Shown here: in pieces, positions 11,598 to 22,866 of the stretch
Position numbering within the stretch: position 1 is the first letter of the stretch
How the letters are laid out: every line of letters begins with the position of its first letter
Source of the DNA: Actinernus sp. WN-2022
Lineage: Eukaryota; Cnidaria; Anthozoa; Actiniaria; Actinernidae
Length of the DNA: 64,000 bases
Direction: 5' to 3'
Assembly: GCA_030867875.1 (NCBI GenBank)
Contig: JAOWCC010000804.1
Coordinates: forward strand, 42,929 to 106,928
Position numbers and translations under genes: made by a program
Notes under the pieces: generated by a model
Seen by the model: only the letters and a program-made list of their open reading frames with translations
Databases searched by the model: none
Told to the model about the DNA's origin: nothing

Positions 11598-12250
11598 AAG
11601 CTTGAATAAAATCTCATTTTAAAGCTACATCTTCCAAGAATCTGTATTCAGACTTATTTGCGATGCAATTTGAACACGATTGGGAGAAAATTGAGAACGA
11701 GTTGGAATTGCCGATCGGCTATTTTTACCGCTTCGACGCGAGTTGTGTTTGAACACAACTATACTCAGTTCAGTTTCATTGAGTCATTTTGTTTGACTTC
11801 TAATGCAGGAATAAGCTTGAATGATGTCTCATTTTAAAGATACAGCTTCCTAGAATCTACCCTGGATCAGAGGTTGGAAACCGCCTCTCCCAGATCACAT
11901 TAGCTTTTCCTTTCTCACATCAACGACTCGGGCTGACGTCTCGCGTACGAGCCTCTGGCATCCAGGGTACCTAGAATCTGTATTCAGACTTATTTGCGAT
12001 GCGATTTGAAAACGACTGGGAGAAAATTGAGAACGAGTTGGAACATTGTTTGCCGTTTTGCCGACCAGCATTTTCCCCGCTGCGACGTGAGTATGCAACT
12101 CACAACAACTTACTGTAGCTCAGTTTCTTTGTGAGTGATTTTGTGAATCCGATTTTGTTTGATTTCTAGGGCACGGATAAGTTTTAATAATATCTCATTT
12201 TAAAGCTACAGCTTCCTAGAATATGTATTTAGAATTATTTGCGATGCGAT
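11598..12250 (+). repeat. Decayed direct repeat, three partial units
   Basis: Units begin near 11,598, 11,812 and 12,178 with ATAAGYTTKAATRA...TCTCATTTTAAAG and continue through CTTATTTGCGATGC. The second unit carries a 112-bp insertion (11,858-11,969), and the other two units show the empty site. Confidence 0.75.
11858..11969. mobile_element. Mutator-type MITE, 112 bp, 9-bp TSD
   Basis: Ends are TACCCTGGATCAGAGG and CCTCTGGCATCCAGGGTA, inverted to each other. The 9-bp sequence CCTAGAATC flanks it at 11849-11857 and 11970-11978. The unduplicated sequence in neighbouring repeat units supports a clean insertion. A 9-bp duplication is typical of MULE elements; the element itself codes for nothing. 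Confidence 0.8.
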
Positions 12251-12507
12251 GTTAACAACCTGTGAACAAATGAGAGCACGAGTTTTAAGACGAAGGGCTT
12301 TGTCGTTTCCATTGACTAGATAGTTTTACCCGGTTTTACGAACTTCTATTGAATTGACTTTCATTGAACAATATGGCGGTCTTTCAAATAATGAAAACCA
12401 GAATCAACACTGTTTAGAACTGTTTAAATAAAGCGTTGGATCCAAAGCGTTTCTTGGTTTAATTTACACTCGCATTGAGCAATCAAACCAACTCTCAGAA
12501 CGGTTTT

Positions 12508-12745
12508 CCGGGGGTTTCTCAGTGTAAGCATGTCCTGAAATTGTCAAAGCAAACGTGCACTTGAAAACACTTGAAAACTTCGCTAAATTCTCCATTAAGT
12601 TCAGGTGTATTTAGACTCGTTCTATTAATGATTTGGGATTTAAAATGGTTAGGTTTTTTTCAAATTTGGGGGTTAGGTTTTAGAAGGTTTGTATGAAAAT
12701 TCGACAAAATGAATTATTAATATGCTTACACTGAGAAAGCGCCGG
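12508..12745. mobile_element. MITE with CCGG..TTTCTCAGTGTAAGCAT ends
   Basis: Left end TTTCTCAGTGTAAGCAT and right end ATGCTTACACTGAGAAA are inverted; flanking CCGG is also symmetric. The interior, with CTTGAAAACTTCGCTAAATTC, recurs at 52,900-53,300 within a Helentron-like copy. Flanks are TTTT on both sides, so the target duplication is ambiguous. Confidence 0.75.
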
Positions 12746-14340
12746 TTTTCCTTTGGGCTAATTTTGTGTGCGGTACGGCATGACCAGGGAATTACAACTC
12801 CCAGAACGGATTTCCTTTCAGCCAATCATATAGCCAACATCTAACTCATTGAATTTCTAATGAGGCGACCTTAATATATTCAAAACATAATGATGTCCCT
12901 CGAACAAAGGCTATTCTGCGCGATGATCCAGCGATCTGATTGGCTCTCTACTCACTATCTATTCCGTGATAGACAGTGAGTAGCGAATGTGATAGACAGT
13001 GAGTAGCGATTGTCCAATGACAATCTTCGTTATATCTACAGTTCCCCGATTTTGACCAATCAGGAGCTACGATAGATTCGTCCTGAACGGAAGCGAGGTT
13101 ACACGGGAACGAGGCCTTACTAAAATTCAACATGGCGAATGTAACAAAATTTATCAGCGAGTGGAGGCAAGTGAGATAAGCATTGGTCTGAAAGTAGAGC
13201 AAAACGGTTTAGATTGACTTTATCAACGGACAGAAAATATATTCGTTTATGCCTATGGAGCACAAACATGCAAAATTAACAGCGAAACCTTTTCAATCTC
13301 GCTTTCTGTGAACGATTAATTGTTTACCATGTGGTGAAAATGAAGATGGGAAGTTTTACAAAGAAAAAAGGTAAATACATGTATCTGAAACATCAAAATA
13401 TTCTTCAATTTGACCTCTTTAAAGCAGAAACGTTCTCTGTTTGTGCATATAGCATACTAGTATGTTTCTAATAAAACAATTAGACTATTCGCTCTCAGTT
13501 TCTATGGGTGATACATATCAGCCGATTGAAACTTCGAGCTCGTAGTCTAATTGTTAAATAGACTTCCCGTGGTTTAGTGCCACCCGATAGAATTTACCCG
13601 ATAGGAAACTTTATAGCTCCTCAGCTTCTTACAATTACGCGTCAGATGCAGAACTGATCCACGCCGTCGACTGGCAAGGTATAAACTGAACATTGCTGGT
13701 GTATATATGGCTTCGCAAATACTCACACCTAGATACTCTTGCTTTGATGTTCGACGTTACCCGCAAACTATAACTGCGTTGATTTATCAAGGGATAATTG
13801 TTTTATGGCGCCACTTTCGATCGCTAGTAACTTGGCCAACGCGGAATAGGGAATGGAACGCAATGCGAAATACATGGCCGAAATTTCCTAACACCGTTGG
13901 GTGCATAATTTGACGTTAACTTCATGACATTCTCATTCCCTCGATTTAACCACAAAGAAACTTTTATAGTGGGCACCGACATTTTCTCCTTCTGAATACC
14001 CAAATTATATGTGATAATGGAGGCCACATTAGATTTCTCCAAGCTGGTTTTCTGGGAAGTACGCACGGCGACTCGCAAAGCTTTCGCCTAATGGAGCCTG
14101 GCTTGGCTCAAGACGTTCCAGCTGCTGTAGTTTTTTTCTTGCAGAAAAAGGGTACCCCCCCCCCCCCCGGGTACCCCGACGATCCCCCATTGCTGACTCC
14201 CTTTAGGCAAAATCAAATTAGAAGGTTGACGGAACTAACAAGGAGAAGAGAAACTGGGGCAAGACGATTAAATCGTGAGCTGTTCCGAAAGCGAGTGCAT
14301 GAAGATAGAACACACTTTTAAACATTTGAAGGATTTATAA
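12746..14340. other. Gene-free stretch
   Basis: A short direct repeat GATAGACAGTGAGTAGCGA occurs twice at about 12,970-13,010. A C-run near 14,155-14,168 is flanked by GGGTACC on both sides. A 76-codon ORF at 14,091-14,321 has a basic C-terminus but matches no family I know. No exon is supported. Confidence 0.4.
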
Positions 14341-15790
14341 TTCAAGTTCAAGTTCATTTTATTTTGCACTATTTTTTTTATAAGATAATTACACAAGAAA
14401 ATAATTGTAGAAAGAAAAAGAGAGATACGGTAATAATAAAATAGTTATGAATTTCAAGAATGTGCATAGAGGTCAAAGGAGCCATAGTTGACTCCTATCA
14501 CAAGAAAAATATATGAGGATATTTGGAGCACAGAAAATACATAAATATATATTGTTCAAGTTTGCTTGAGTAGTAAACGGCTGGAATTAATATTAATAGG
14601 AAGAAGAATTTATTTACAATATTGATACATAATTATATGGAAAGGTTGACAATATATTTATATATATATGCAAAGAATAAAGATGGTATGAATATATTAA
14701 CTCGATCTTAGTTATTATTCTATATTTACAATGTTATACAATAATTTAGGCCTGGTTTTCAAGTAAAAGTAATTTGTATTGTTTTTAAAACTATTGTGTG
14801 GGAGGGATTTTATTTCTAACGGTATTTTTTCCCCATAATCGTGATGCAAGAGATTTAAATCTCGATAGACCATAATTAGATCTGGAAGCTGGTCTGTATA
14901 AGTTTTGGTTGGTAGCATATCTAGTATTATAATTATGAATATCAGTTGCAGAGGGGACTAAGTCGAAAAAAGCAGATGGTACACCTGTTTTAACATATTT
15001 AATTTTGTGAACAAGAGTGGAGATTTTCAGATTAAAGGCATTGTCAAGTTTTAGAATTTGCAAAATTCTATAGTATAGGGTGGCATTTTCAAATTTGCTA
15101 GCAAAGAAGATGCAGCATTTATTTTGCTTTGTTTTAATTTTACTTAGTCTAGTCTTAACAGCAGTACCCCAGGTCATTAGGCCATAACTCAAATACGAAT
15201 AGATAAGAGTATAATAAAGTTGCTTTAGAATAGTAATTGAAATATAGTATCTTAGCTTACAAATAATTCCAATATTTTTGGCAATTTTATTATTAACATG
15301 TGTAATTTGAGTGTCCCATCATAAGTGTTCGTCAATAAAAAACTCAAGATATTTAATATATGTTTTTTGCTCAATACTGCAAGCAGTTATTCTTATAACA
15401 GGGAACTATATCGGGTGCATTGTGGGTAAATTACTTCTTCTTAGGGGAGGTTATCAGCATATAATTGTTTTTTAATTAATCGATAATTTGTTTGCTGCAC
15501 AATATTTTAAAACATTAGCAAGCTCATCATTAATAACTCTTTCTAGTTCTTCAGAGTAATTTGAAGAATAGAAAATATTGGTATCATCGGCGAATATTCT
15601 GAAAAGGAGTTTTTGAGAGGAGTTTGGAAGATCATTTATGTACAATAAAAAAAGTAAAGGGCCTAAGGTTGATCCTTGTGGAATGCCGCAGGTTATGTTT
15701 CTTAGACTAGATTCTGTATTATCAATTTTAACATATTGTTTACAAACAGTGTATATAAACAGTCTCCAGGGAAAATATTGAAAATCCTTT
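14341..15790 (-). mobile_element. Minus-strand LINE, RT to 3' UTR
   Basis: Read on the minus strand from about 15,790, the RT motifs appear in order: GIPQGSTLGPLLFLLYINDL (15,700-15,640), then FADDTNIF (about 15,600), then a thumb and C-terminal domain ending in the 133-codon frame 15192-14791 with SYGLMTWG, NTRYATNQNLYRPASRSNYG and SRLWG. Stops and a frameshift occur around 15,400-15,480. The 3' end, around 14,341, is marked on the plus strand by repeated TTCAAG. It is 5'-truncated before the RT fingers and not active. The family is a jockey/CR1-like non-LTR element. Confidence 0.75.
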
Positions 15791-17559
15791 CAATCAAGCA
15801 TCGAGGGAGGGAAGTTTAACTGTTTGTATCCAATTAACAGCCACTAAATGAGCGATTACTGGATACATGCGCAGTACCATGACATAGCCCCTTTAAAGTG
15901 CACCTAACCCCTTTTGCAATTCTTATACATAAGAATCTTGAAAAGTTTTGAGTACTTCTGCGAATAATGTTTTGGCTTACAAAGAATACTCTAAGATCCA
16001 GAATAGACCCAGGCTTGTTCTTACGCGGTCATGGGTCAGGGAAGGTCAATTTTTTACCATTTCAAACAAGCCTAGAACATAGAGTATTCTCTGTAAGTCA
16101 AACATTTCTTCGCAGATGTACTCAAAACATTTCAAAGATTCATATGTGTAAACATTGCAAAAAGGGTTAGGTGCACTTTAAGATCTTCTAAACCTCGGCA
16201 GCGACATTTTGCTTTTCATGATTTACCTGTTCTGTTGTATATTTGTGGACGCAGCGAGCTCAATGCAATCAGTACAATGAAATCACGACTTGTTACTTGT
16301 GATAGTTTAAATTATGCTGGGCGGGCAGCGCTGATATAGCGCTGTCTCTGTATTGTCGGAATAAACGGGGCAAAAGGCGTCGTCGGTATCATTGTGATGT
16401 AATGAACCATTTCTTGTGCAGCTGTATAAGTACTAAGGTTAACATAGTTTACAAATATTTGCTCTATCCATAGCTATACTAGAAAAACGACCAGAAGAGC
16501 ATCAACAATATCAGCAGAACGATAATGTTTAGCCGATAAAAGTTAAAACACGAAAGGGTCTATTGACAACGATAGCTGCTGATCGGCATAATAGCAGGTA
16601 ATTTACATGTCTATATAAGGTCAAAATGTGTACATTGCATTTGTAAGGTTCTTAAATTGTGCGGAAAAACACTAATAAATTAACTTTTAGACGAGTATTT
16701 CACAAGTCTAGCGATTGTTTAAACTCCGGAAAACAATGTCCAGATTTGTAGAGTACATGCACGTGTAAAAGATTTATTGTGTTGGCCCCAGGCTGTATTC
16801 CGCTATCGTTATTTATAAGGCGGAAAAACTCAATATTTAACTGAACCATGACTCTATGTGCTTGATACGAAAACAATCTGCCGAATCAGTGAGCGTTCTC
16901 TGCCTCTATGGCATAAAATGTTGTATATATACGTATACATGGAATGAAAGTAAAATTAAATGATTAGAAACAGGAAACGTTTAAACGAGCAAAACTTGCA
17001 AACAAATAATTGTCAACTTGTAGCATCAAAATATGCAAAGAAAAACTGAACATGTATACAGGTTTTGCTTATCGTGAGAATTAACGCAATAAAGAGTCAT
17101 CGGTTACAGCTTTACACTTGAGCTGGCTTCAGTTGTGATAAGCATTCATCTGATTCATTATCTAGCATCGGATTACTAGAAACTTGCGATATCTCTGATA
17201 TGACTGATTCAACAGATATGAATACAAGCAAAAGAAAGGTACAATAGGATGTGGCAATGAGCAGATCCTCACGGCATAAGATTTTTCTGTCTGAGCTAGA
17301 TGTCCACAGTCAAAGTTACAAGCAGTAATGACTCGTCTAAGAACGATAGCAAAAGACAATGAGCAGATGTCTTAGATGTCCACAATCAAAGTTACAATCA
17401 GGAAATATAGGAACTTACCCCTGTCATGCTGTTGGCCATTTTAACTGTGAAAACTACTAGCAATTAATAACAAAAAATGCAAGCTAATATAAATATCACG
17501 GACTACCTCAATTTTATACCGCGGTTATAAATAATTGCCAATTACAAAGTTGTGCTATA
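15791..17559. other. Gene-free stretch
   Basis: ACTTCTGCGAATAATGTTTTGGCTTACAAAGAATACTCTA-like sequence at 15,955 and its rough inverse at about 16,085-16,125 form a weak inverted repeat around the ORF at 15,967-16,170 (AGTACTTCTGCGA versus TCGCAGATGTACT). The words CTTTAAAGTGCACCTAACCC and GGGTTAGGTGCACTTTAAG at 15,891 and 16,165 show the same symmetry, so 15,891-16,183 is probably a small inverted-repeat element. The rest is featureless. Confidence 0.5.
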
Positions 17560-17560
17560 T

Positions 17561-17784
17561 TGGCCGTTTTTATACTACAGACGCGTGATGCTGTACACGT
17601 ATTTGGGCAAGAAAACTAAGTTTGGTAATCCCGTCCAAAATGACGCACTATCGAATTAGTTCGTCCCGTCGCATAATGCGTCTTGTATCCGTTTTTATAC
17701 AAGACGAACTAATAAGACGCACTATGTTTTCTTTGCCCAAATACGTTTAGACGCATTATGTCTCTCTAGTATAAAAACGGCCAA
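17561..17784. mobile_element. MITE with TTGGCCGTTTTTATACTA ends
   Basis: The 18-bp ends TTGGCCGTTTTTATACTA and TAGTATAAAAACGGCCAA are perfect inverted repeats. Further in, TTTGGGCAA.GAAAAC and GTTTTCTTTGCCCAAA are also inverted, and the centre holds GTCTTGTATCCG...TATACAAGAC. Nearly the whole element could fold into one hairpin. No target duplication is evident. Confidence 0.8.
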
Positions 17785-18429
17785 TGATGCGAAGGAACAA
17801 TTATTCATTTTGAATACCATTTTGTTCGGTTACAAATTTGTTGACGTAAAAATACCTGCAGTAGCCGCTAATCAGGTCGATAACTGCATTGTGGGCTGTA
17901 CAGATCCGTATTCCAGTAATAAGCAGGAATTACAAATGAGTTTAACTACTACATCATGACTGGTGGCTCTCATATGATTGGAATATTTGACAGGTTTCGG
18001 TATAGTTACTTCAATTCGTACACATCTGTTATTTTGTTGATAGGCCTTTCTTTTTCTTGGCGTCTCGCTGAGGAGGCCAGATGATAAAGAAAGAACTTGA
18101 TTTATGATCCAAGACTGACCAACTAATGAGAATAATCTAAGTCGCCTTCGAGCAGATATGTCAATATGCAGAAACAGCAAATGCTGTGGCCTGGTCAGCT
18201 CAAATTCAAGTTCAAATTTATTTAGAACTTTCTCGTTATTTACAATAATAAGATGGGAATATTTTGGACAACGGTCAAACTGTACGTAATAATCTACTTC
18301 TGGTCGACACACAGCTTTCAACATTGATTTTCTAACCTGAAATATACATTTTAAAAGTAGCGGTTTTATTATAATCTTCCAACTGGCTCTAGAAATGTAC
18401 GTTGTAAAGCCCTTTTGTTTCAGCAAACA
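17785..18429. other. Stretch with one unrecognised 184-codon minus-strand ORF
   Basis: An open frame spans 18426-17872 on the minus strand. It lacks a known motif and has a patchy composition, and an FELEFEL stretch comes from a direct repeat of TTCAAATT. I do not support it as a gene. Confidence 0.4.
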
Positions 18430-18600
18430 TTAGTAGCCCATGTATAGTCCCCCGGAGACATTTGCTCTGATGAAGGGCTAACGCTCGAAACGTCAGCTGC
18501 TACTCGCTTTCCACGGCGGTTAGCATACCTCAATCGACTTTTGTTGATTACATACCAGTGTTTATCTTCCCCGCCGACGCAGACCAACACTAGTTTTTAC
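18430..18600 (+). mobile_element. Penelope-like element 3' tail with hammerhead-like core
   Basis: CTGATGA at 18,470 is followed by GGGC-TAAC-GCTC (a 4-bp stem with one G-U pair), then GAAA and CGTC: the conserved core order of a hammerhead ribozyme. GCT before the core can pair with AGC after it as stem I. Hammerhead motifs are established in Penelope-like retroelements. The following GGCGGTTAGCATACC...TCCCCGCCGACGC region is tail sequence. No RT remains attached. Confidence 0.5.
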
Positions 18601-18865
18601 AAGAACTAGTTGCCTATCGTATAAACATTTCAGAAACTAACTTTTGTAAATTACCAATCTCTCCTCTTTGAGTTTCGGTTGGCACGACCAACCTAGCTCA
18701 GGTGGACCCTGAGGATACGAGATCTGCCAGACGATATTTTGTCTTCCCTTCCCAAAATACCCTGCGCGCCTCTCCGAATTTTTAACGGAACCTGAAATAG
18801 CCATAGAGGCTGATCAAAGCCAGGATCCGGCTAATCCATATATCGAATTGGAATTTAGCGTGTTG

Positions 18866-18955
18866 CTTTTTGTGGAGGGAGGAAAACCGGAGGAGCCGGA
18901 GAAAAACCCTTGGAGCAAGGGCGAGATACCAACAAACTCAACTCAGACATGACGC
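18866..18955 (-). mobile_element. SINE body fragment, minus strand
   Basis: TGGAGGGAGGAAAACCGGAGG, GAGAAAAACCC, AAGGGCGAGATACCAAC and AACTCAACTCAGAC are the reverse complement of the SINE body at 9,430-9,510. The tRNA-like head is missing or unrecognisable. Confidence 0.65.
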
Positions 18956-19224
18956 CATGATGCTTTCTTCGCTTGACCATACACCTTATTCCAATATGGC
19001 TGCTCTTATTTGCATAATGCCAAAAAAAGTAAGTAATACTGAGCAGTTTGAGAGTTTGGTCTTTCATTGTTGCAAAGTTATTGACATTTAAATAGAGTGT
19101 ACATCACGAAAACGAAGCTAGTATAGGTATAACTGGCTCAAACCCATACAAAACTCTATATATTGAAATCTCGATAACTTAGTACCATTTTATGCTATCA
19201 CCCCTAACTTTCAGAGTATTGCTA

Positions 19225-20700
19225 ATCTTGGCTGTTATTTACTGCTCTTCAAGATTCAAGATTCTTTATTGTACACTAATTACAAATTATTTAATTACAA
19301 TGCATGTATATATTTTATATAAGAAAAAAAAGAAAAAAGGAAATAAATTATTACATGTCTTTGAGGAAATGTGTGTAGTGGTCAAAGGAGCATGAAGCTT
19401 TCGAGTTGACCACTGTCATGAGAAAAACAAATAAACGAGGACAGTATAAATATATTAACAATTAAATAAACAGTGCAGGTGCTAATAGAGTTACAACAAA
19501 AGGAATAAATATGCATTACATTGATATTGGGTTGTTTATACATGTATTATAATGAGCAGTATATTGAAAAATATAATAAACTAATTACAATTAATCACAG
19601 CTAGTGCAGGTGCTGATAAGGTGTGGGATAAACAACATTACAATAATTTATTGAATGTGTAAACATCAGATATGATTATCAAGTAATAAATCTTTAAACT
19701 GTTTTTTGAAGCTCTTGTGTTTTAGGCATTTAAAATGTTTGGGTATTTTCTCCCATATCCTAGAAGCCATAGATTTAAATATTGATAAACCATACTGATT
19801 TGTTCTGGAAGCTGGTCTATACAAGTTTTGGCTAGCAGCATATCTTGTGTTATGTTTGTGAATATCAGAAGCAGATGTAATTAAATCAAGAAAAACAAGT
19901 TAACTGGAATATGCGTTTTAACATATTTTATTTTATGGACAAGAGATGAAATTTTAAGTTTAAAAATGTTGTTGACTTTTAAAATTTGCAAAAATTGATA
20001 GTAAGGGCTAGCGTTCTCGGTTTCATTCTCGTGATTGATCGTATCAAATGCCTTGGAAAAATCGAGAAAACTTCCACAGGTTATTTGCTTTTTGTCTATT
20101 GCTTCTTTGAAGTTTCCTATTATTTCTAGAATAGCATACTCGATTGAGTATCCTTTTCTGAATCCGAATTGATAATTAAATAAATATATTCTGTTTTACC
20201 AGAAAGAAAATTAATTGATCGAATACTAATCTTTCCAAGATTTTGCCAAAAGGGGAAATAATAGCTATAGGTCTATAATTACCTAATTCAATAACAGTTC
20301 CTTTTTTAAATATGGGAGTTATTCTTGAGATTTTAAAGATATCAGGCACTCATTCCTGTTGAATGGATATAGATTCATTATATATATTTGTAAATGGGAT
20401 ATATAATGATTTACTTGCAAGTTTAATAAGTTTATTTGGAATATTGATATTATGCTTTGCTTTCATCTAAACTAGCAAATAATGTAAAAAACTTGTAATT
20501 CAGTAACAGGTGCCAAGAAAAAGCTAGAGGAGGGAAAGTGGGTAATGGGTGGGATTAATGCCGTTGCTATTGATTTTGCTTGCCAAAGTTGGACCTATAT
20601 TTTTTTAAAGACTCTTTAACTCCTTGTAGAATTCTGGAAGGGTAAGATTGTCGCTTAGTTTTCCTTTTGATGAGTGCCAATTAGTTTCCAAGCTAATTTA
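19225..20700 (-). mobile_element. Minus-strand LINE with internal deletion
   Basis: On the minus strand, the RT begins near 20,340 with ITPIFKKGT...LGNYRPIAII and KILERL and reaches FSKAFDTINHE near 20,025. It then jumps directly into a C-terminal part (about 20,010-19,700) homologous to the LINE at 14.3-15.8 kb, with NTRYAA, LYRPASRTNQYG and a TTCAAGATTCAAGATTC-bounded 3' UTR. The YADD-bearing palm is deleted. The 3' UTR has a GTGGTCAA...TTGACCAC hairpin (19,378-19,413). Confidence 0.75.
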
Positions 20701-20985
20701 AGATTGTCCTTACATTAAAAAAAATAGGGACAGTAATAATCTCTCTTGCTTTTATTTTTAAATGTATCATTGTCTATTTACATTGCATAATATTAATATA
20801 TTTTACATGTTTATGTAATACTGGTATTAGGCAATTACATAAGCTTAATTTAACATTTACATAATAATGTGTTGTTCATAATGTTCAGTTACAGAGATAT
20901 GCATGTATAACGATAATAGTGGTACATTGTTCTATTATAACTGATTGTCAAGAAGAAAGAGCTCGTTTTTACAAGTTAGGTTATT

Positions 20986-22699
20986 ACTCGGGCTGCAACA
21001 AAATTTTGACCTTTGACCCATGCGGTTTTTTTTTCTTTGTTCCCATATATTGTATTTCAAGTTCACCACCAATCAGATTGCACTGTGCTGGTCACGTAAC
21101 ACTCTCCAGGTTAATTTATTTACATAATTTAATACAGTAAATCAAGATGGTCGACCCGCGAGGAAATTTCTCTCAAATTTGGAATCCCCATCTCTCAAAT
21201 GTAAGCAGTTTAATGTTTTATTTAACTTCACCGTGCGAAAGCCTTCCAACAGGCTCAGGATATTTCAACTGGCGCTCTTCTCGGAGCCGAAGGACTGCGT
21301 TTTTTTACCCAGATGGCCAGTGATTTTATATACGACACGACGCCGGACCTGAATGGGCTGCATGATCAAACTCAAAGCCAGGATACAGCTAATCCACACA
21401 TATCGAATTGGAATTTAGCGTGTTGCTTTGCTGCTGAAACTAAGTCTTCTTCGATAGAAATGGCAAAATGTTGTGTTTTTTCTATTTCTCGTTTAAGCTT
21501 CTCTTTCGCGACGGCTTTGTTATTTGAATCTCTGTGGATTGGTATACTCAAATATACTGTACAATACCATACAACTGAATAAGAAGTCTTTAACAAAGCC
21601 AAACTCAACTTCAACTCAAGAGCAAAGCTGAGAGGGAAAGTGAAACTGAACAGTGTCTTGTCAGGTCATGAAGGTACGGTGAGGTTGAAATCATTGCGTG
21701 TTTATATCTGCATTTCTTTGTCGATTTTTTGCGATAGTCAGTGTACTTTTTTGCCAAGTCTATTTATATCCAGTGTTATCCTTCTGATCATGATTATATA
21801 CGTCAATCTCTGGAAGAATGCAGACATGCCAGTAGAAGATAACTGCAACTTTTATTAAGTCGAAGAACCAGACATGTACGTACATAATCACATGTACCTG
21901 TGTACCTCAGTGGTTAAGTGTCAGTCTGTTGTGCAGGAGGTAGTCAGAGTTCAAATCCAGGTATGACCTTAAAATAACTGGGAGAACTGGTACTGCATGC
22001 CTTTGCTCTGACATCTGCAAATGGTTCTAAAAGCTTTGTGTCTTCTTGGATCACAATGTTAAATTGTAGGCCAACACTGAGAATGCAACCAAATCTCTGG
22101 TTGTGACCACCCTCAAGTGTAGTGGAATTATATAGTGATATAGATATATATATAGAGTAAATGAATTTGTCCCCGATTATAGCAATACCATGCTAAATAC
22201 ATTGACTCTCTCCTCTGTTAGTAGTAGTAGTTATAAGTACTAGTTCCCTTGGTGCCACTATATACATTTTATATATTATAAATATACAGGCTAAATCTAG
22301 TAGATTACATACTACATGGAACATAATCATGACTGCTGCCTTAAAAAAAATCGTTTTTATTGTTGTAAATGGGTGGGTAAATAATGCATGTATCAGCAGC
22401 TTCCATCAGGGGTGGATCCATGGGAACCTAAGTGTCAGAATTAATTGTTTATTGCCCATTGGTTGAGGGGGGAGGGGGGTGGGCAGCTCACTTTGGTTCA
22501 TGGATTAGGAACCAAGGGGACCGACCTTAATGAATTTTTACTAATATTTACTAATTGCTACCGGCCACTCCTAAAGACTGCTAAATTCAGCTAATAATTC
22601 TTCCCTTTGGTTATTACTAAGAGGATTTCAAATGAAAGTGTATTTCATCTTCAATCTCATGTGGCCCGGCCCGAGTGAAAGCCCAGATGGGCTCTCGTT
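20986..22699 (+). mobile_element. Helentron-like element, copy A
   Basis: It starts ATT|ACTCGGGCTGC and ends GTGGCCCGAGTGAAAGCCCA GATGGGCTCTCGTT, where AGCCCA and TGGGCT form the 3' hairpin. The GGCAGC/CCGAGT half of the 5' hairpin is deleted. The interior is nearly identical to copy G (59,328 to the window end), including ATGGCCAGTGATTTTATA and the tRNA-like block at 21,895. The reading frames in it are conserved between copies only as repeat sequence. Confidence 0.65.
21893..22090 (+). mobile_element. tRNA-like SINE segment within copy A
   Basis: ACCTCAGTGGTTAAGTG (A-box-like) and GAGTTCAAATCC (B box, near 21,947) are spaced as in a tRNA-derived SINE. A second copy is at 60,792-60,985. A degenerate tRNA gene cannot be excluded, but its repetition in two copies of the surrounding element favours a SINE. 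Confidence 0.5.
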
Positions 22700-22866
22700 A
22701 CTGGCAGGCAGCACCGAGTCTTAAAATGCAACCGGGTTTTCTTGTTCCGTGCAACACCATTTCTGCGCATGCGTTAAATTATGCATTAATTATATGGTCA
22801 CGCTTTGTGATGGTCGTGATGTTTCACAGATTTTACCCATTTTTCTGAGTTCCTACTGATCTTGAT

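Noticed and set aside
14091..14321. 76-codon ORF with a Pro-rich start and basic end
   Set aside because: The PPPPGYP part is encoded by a C-run of variable length, and the rest matches nothing I know.
17872..18426. 184-codon minus-strand ORF
   Set aside because: No domain, no conserved motif, and the frame runs over direct repeats and the edge of a PLE tail.
21313..21614. Conserved ORF MASDFIYDTTPDL... present again at 59,516-59,929
   Set aside because: Sequence identity comes from the two repeat copies. The frames differ in length through indels and no protein family is recognisable, so conservation is of DNA, not protein.
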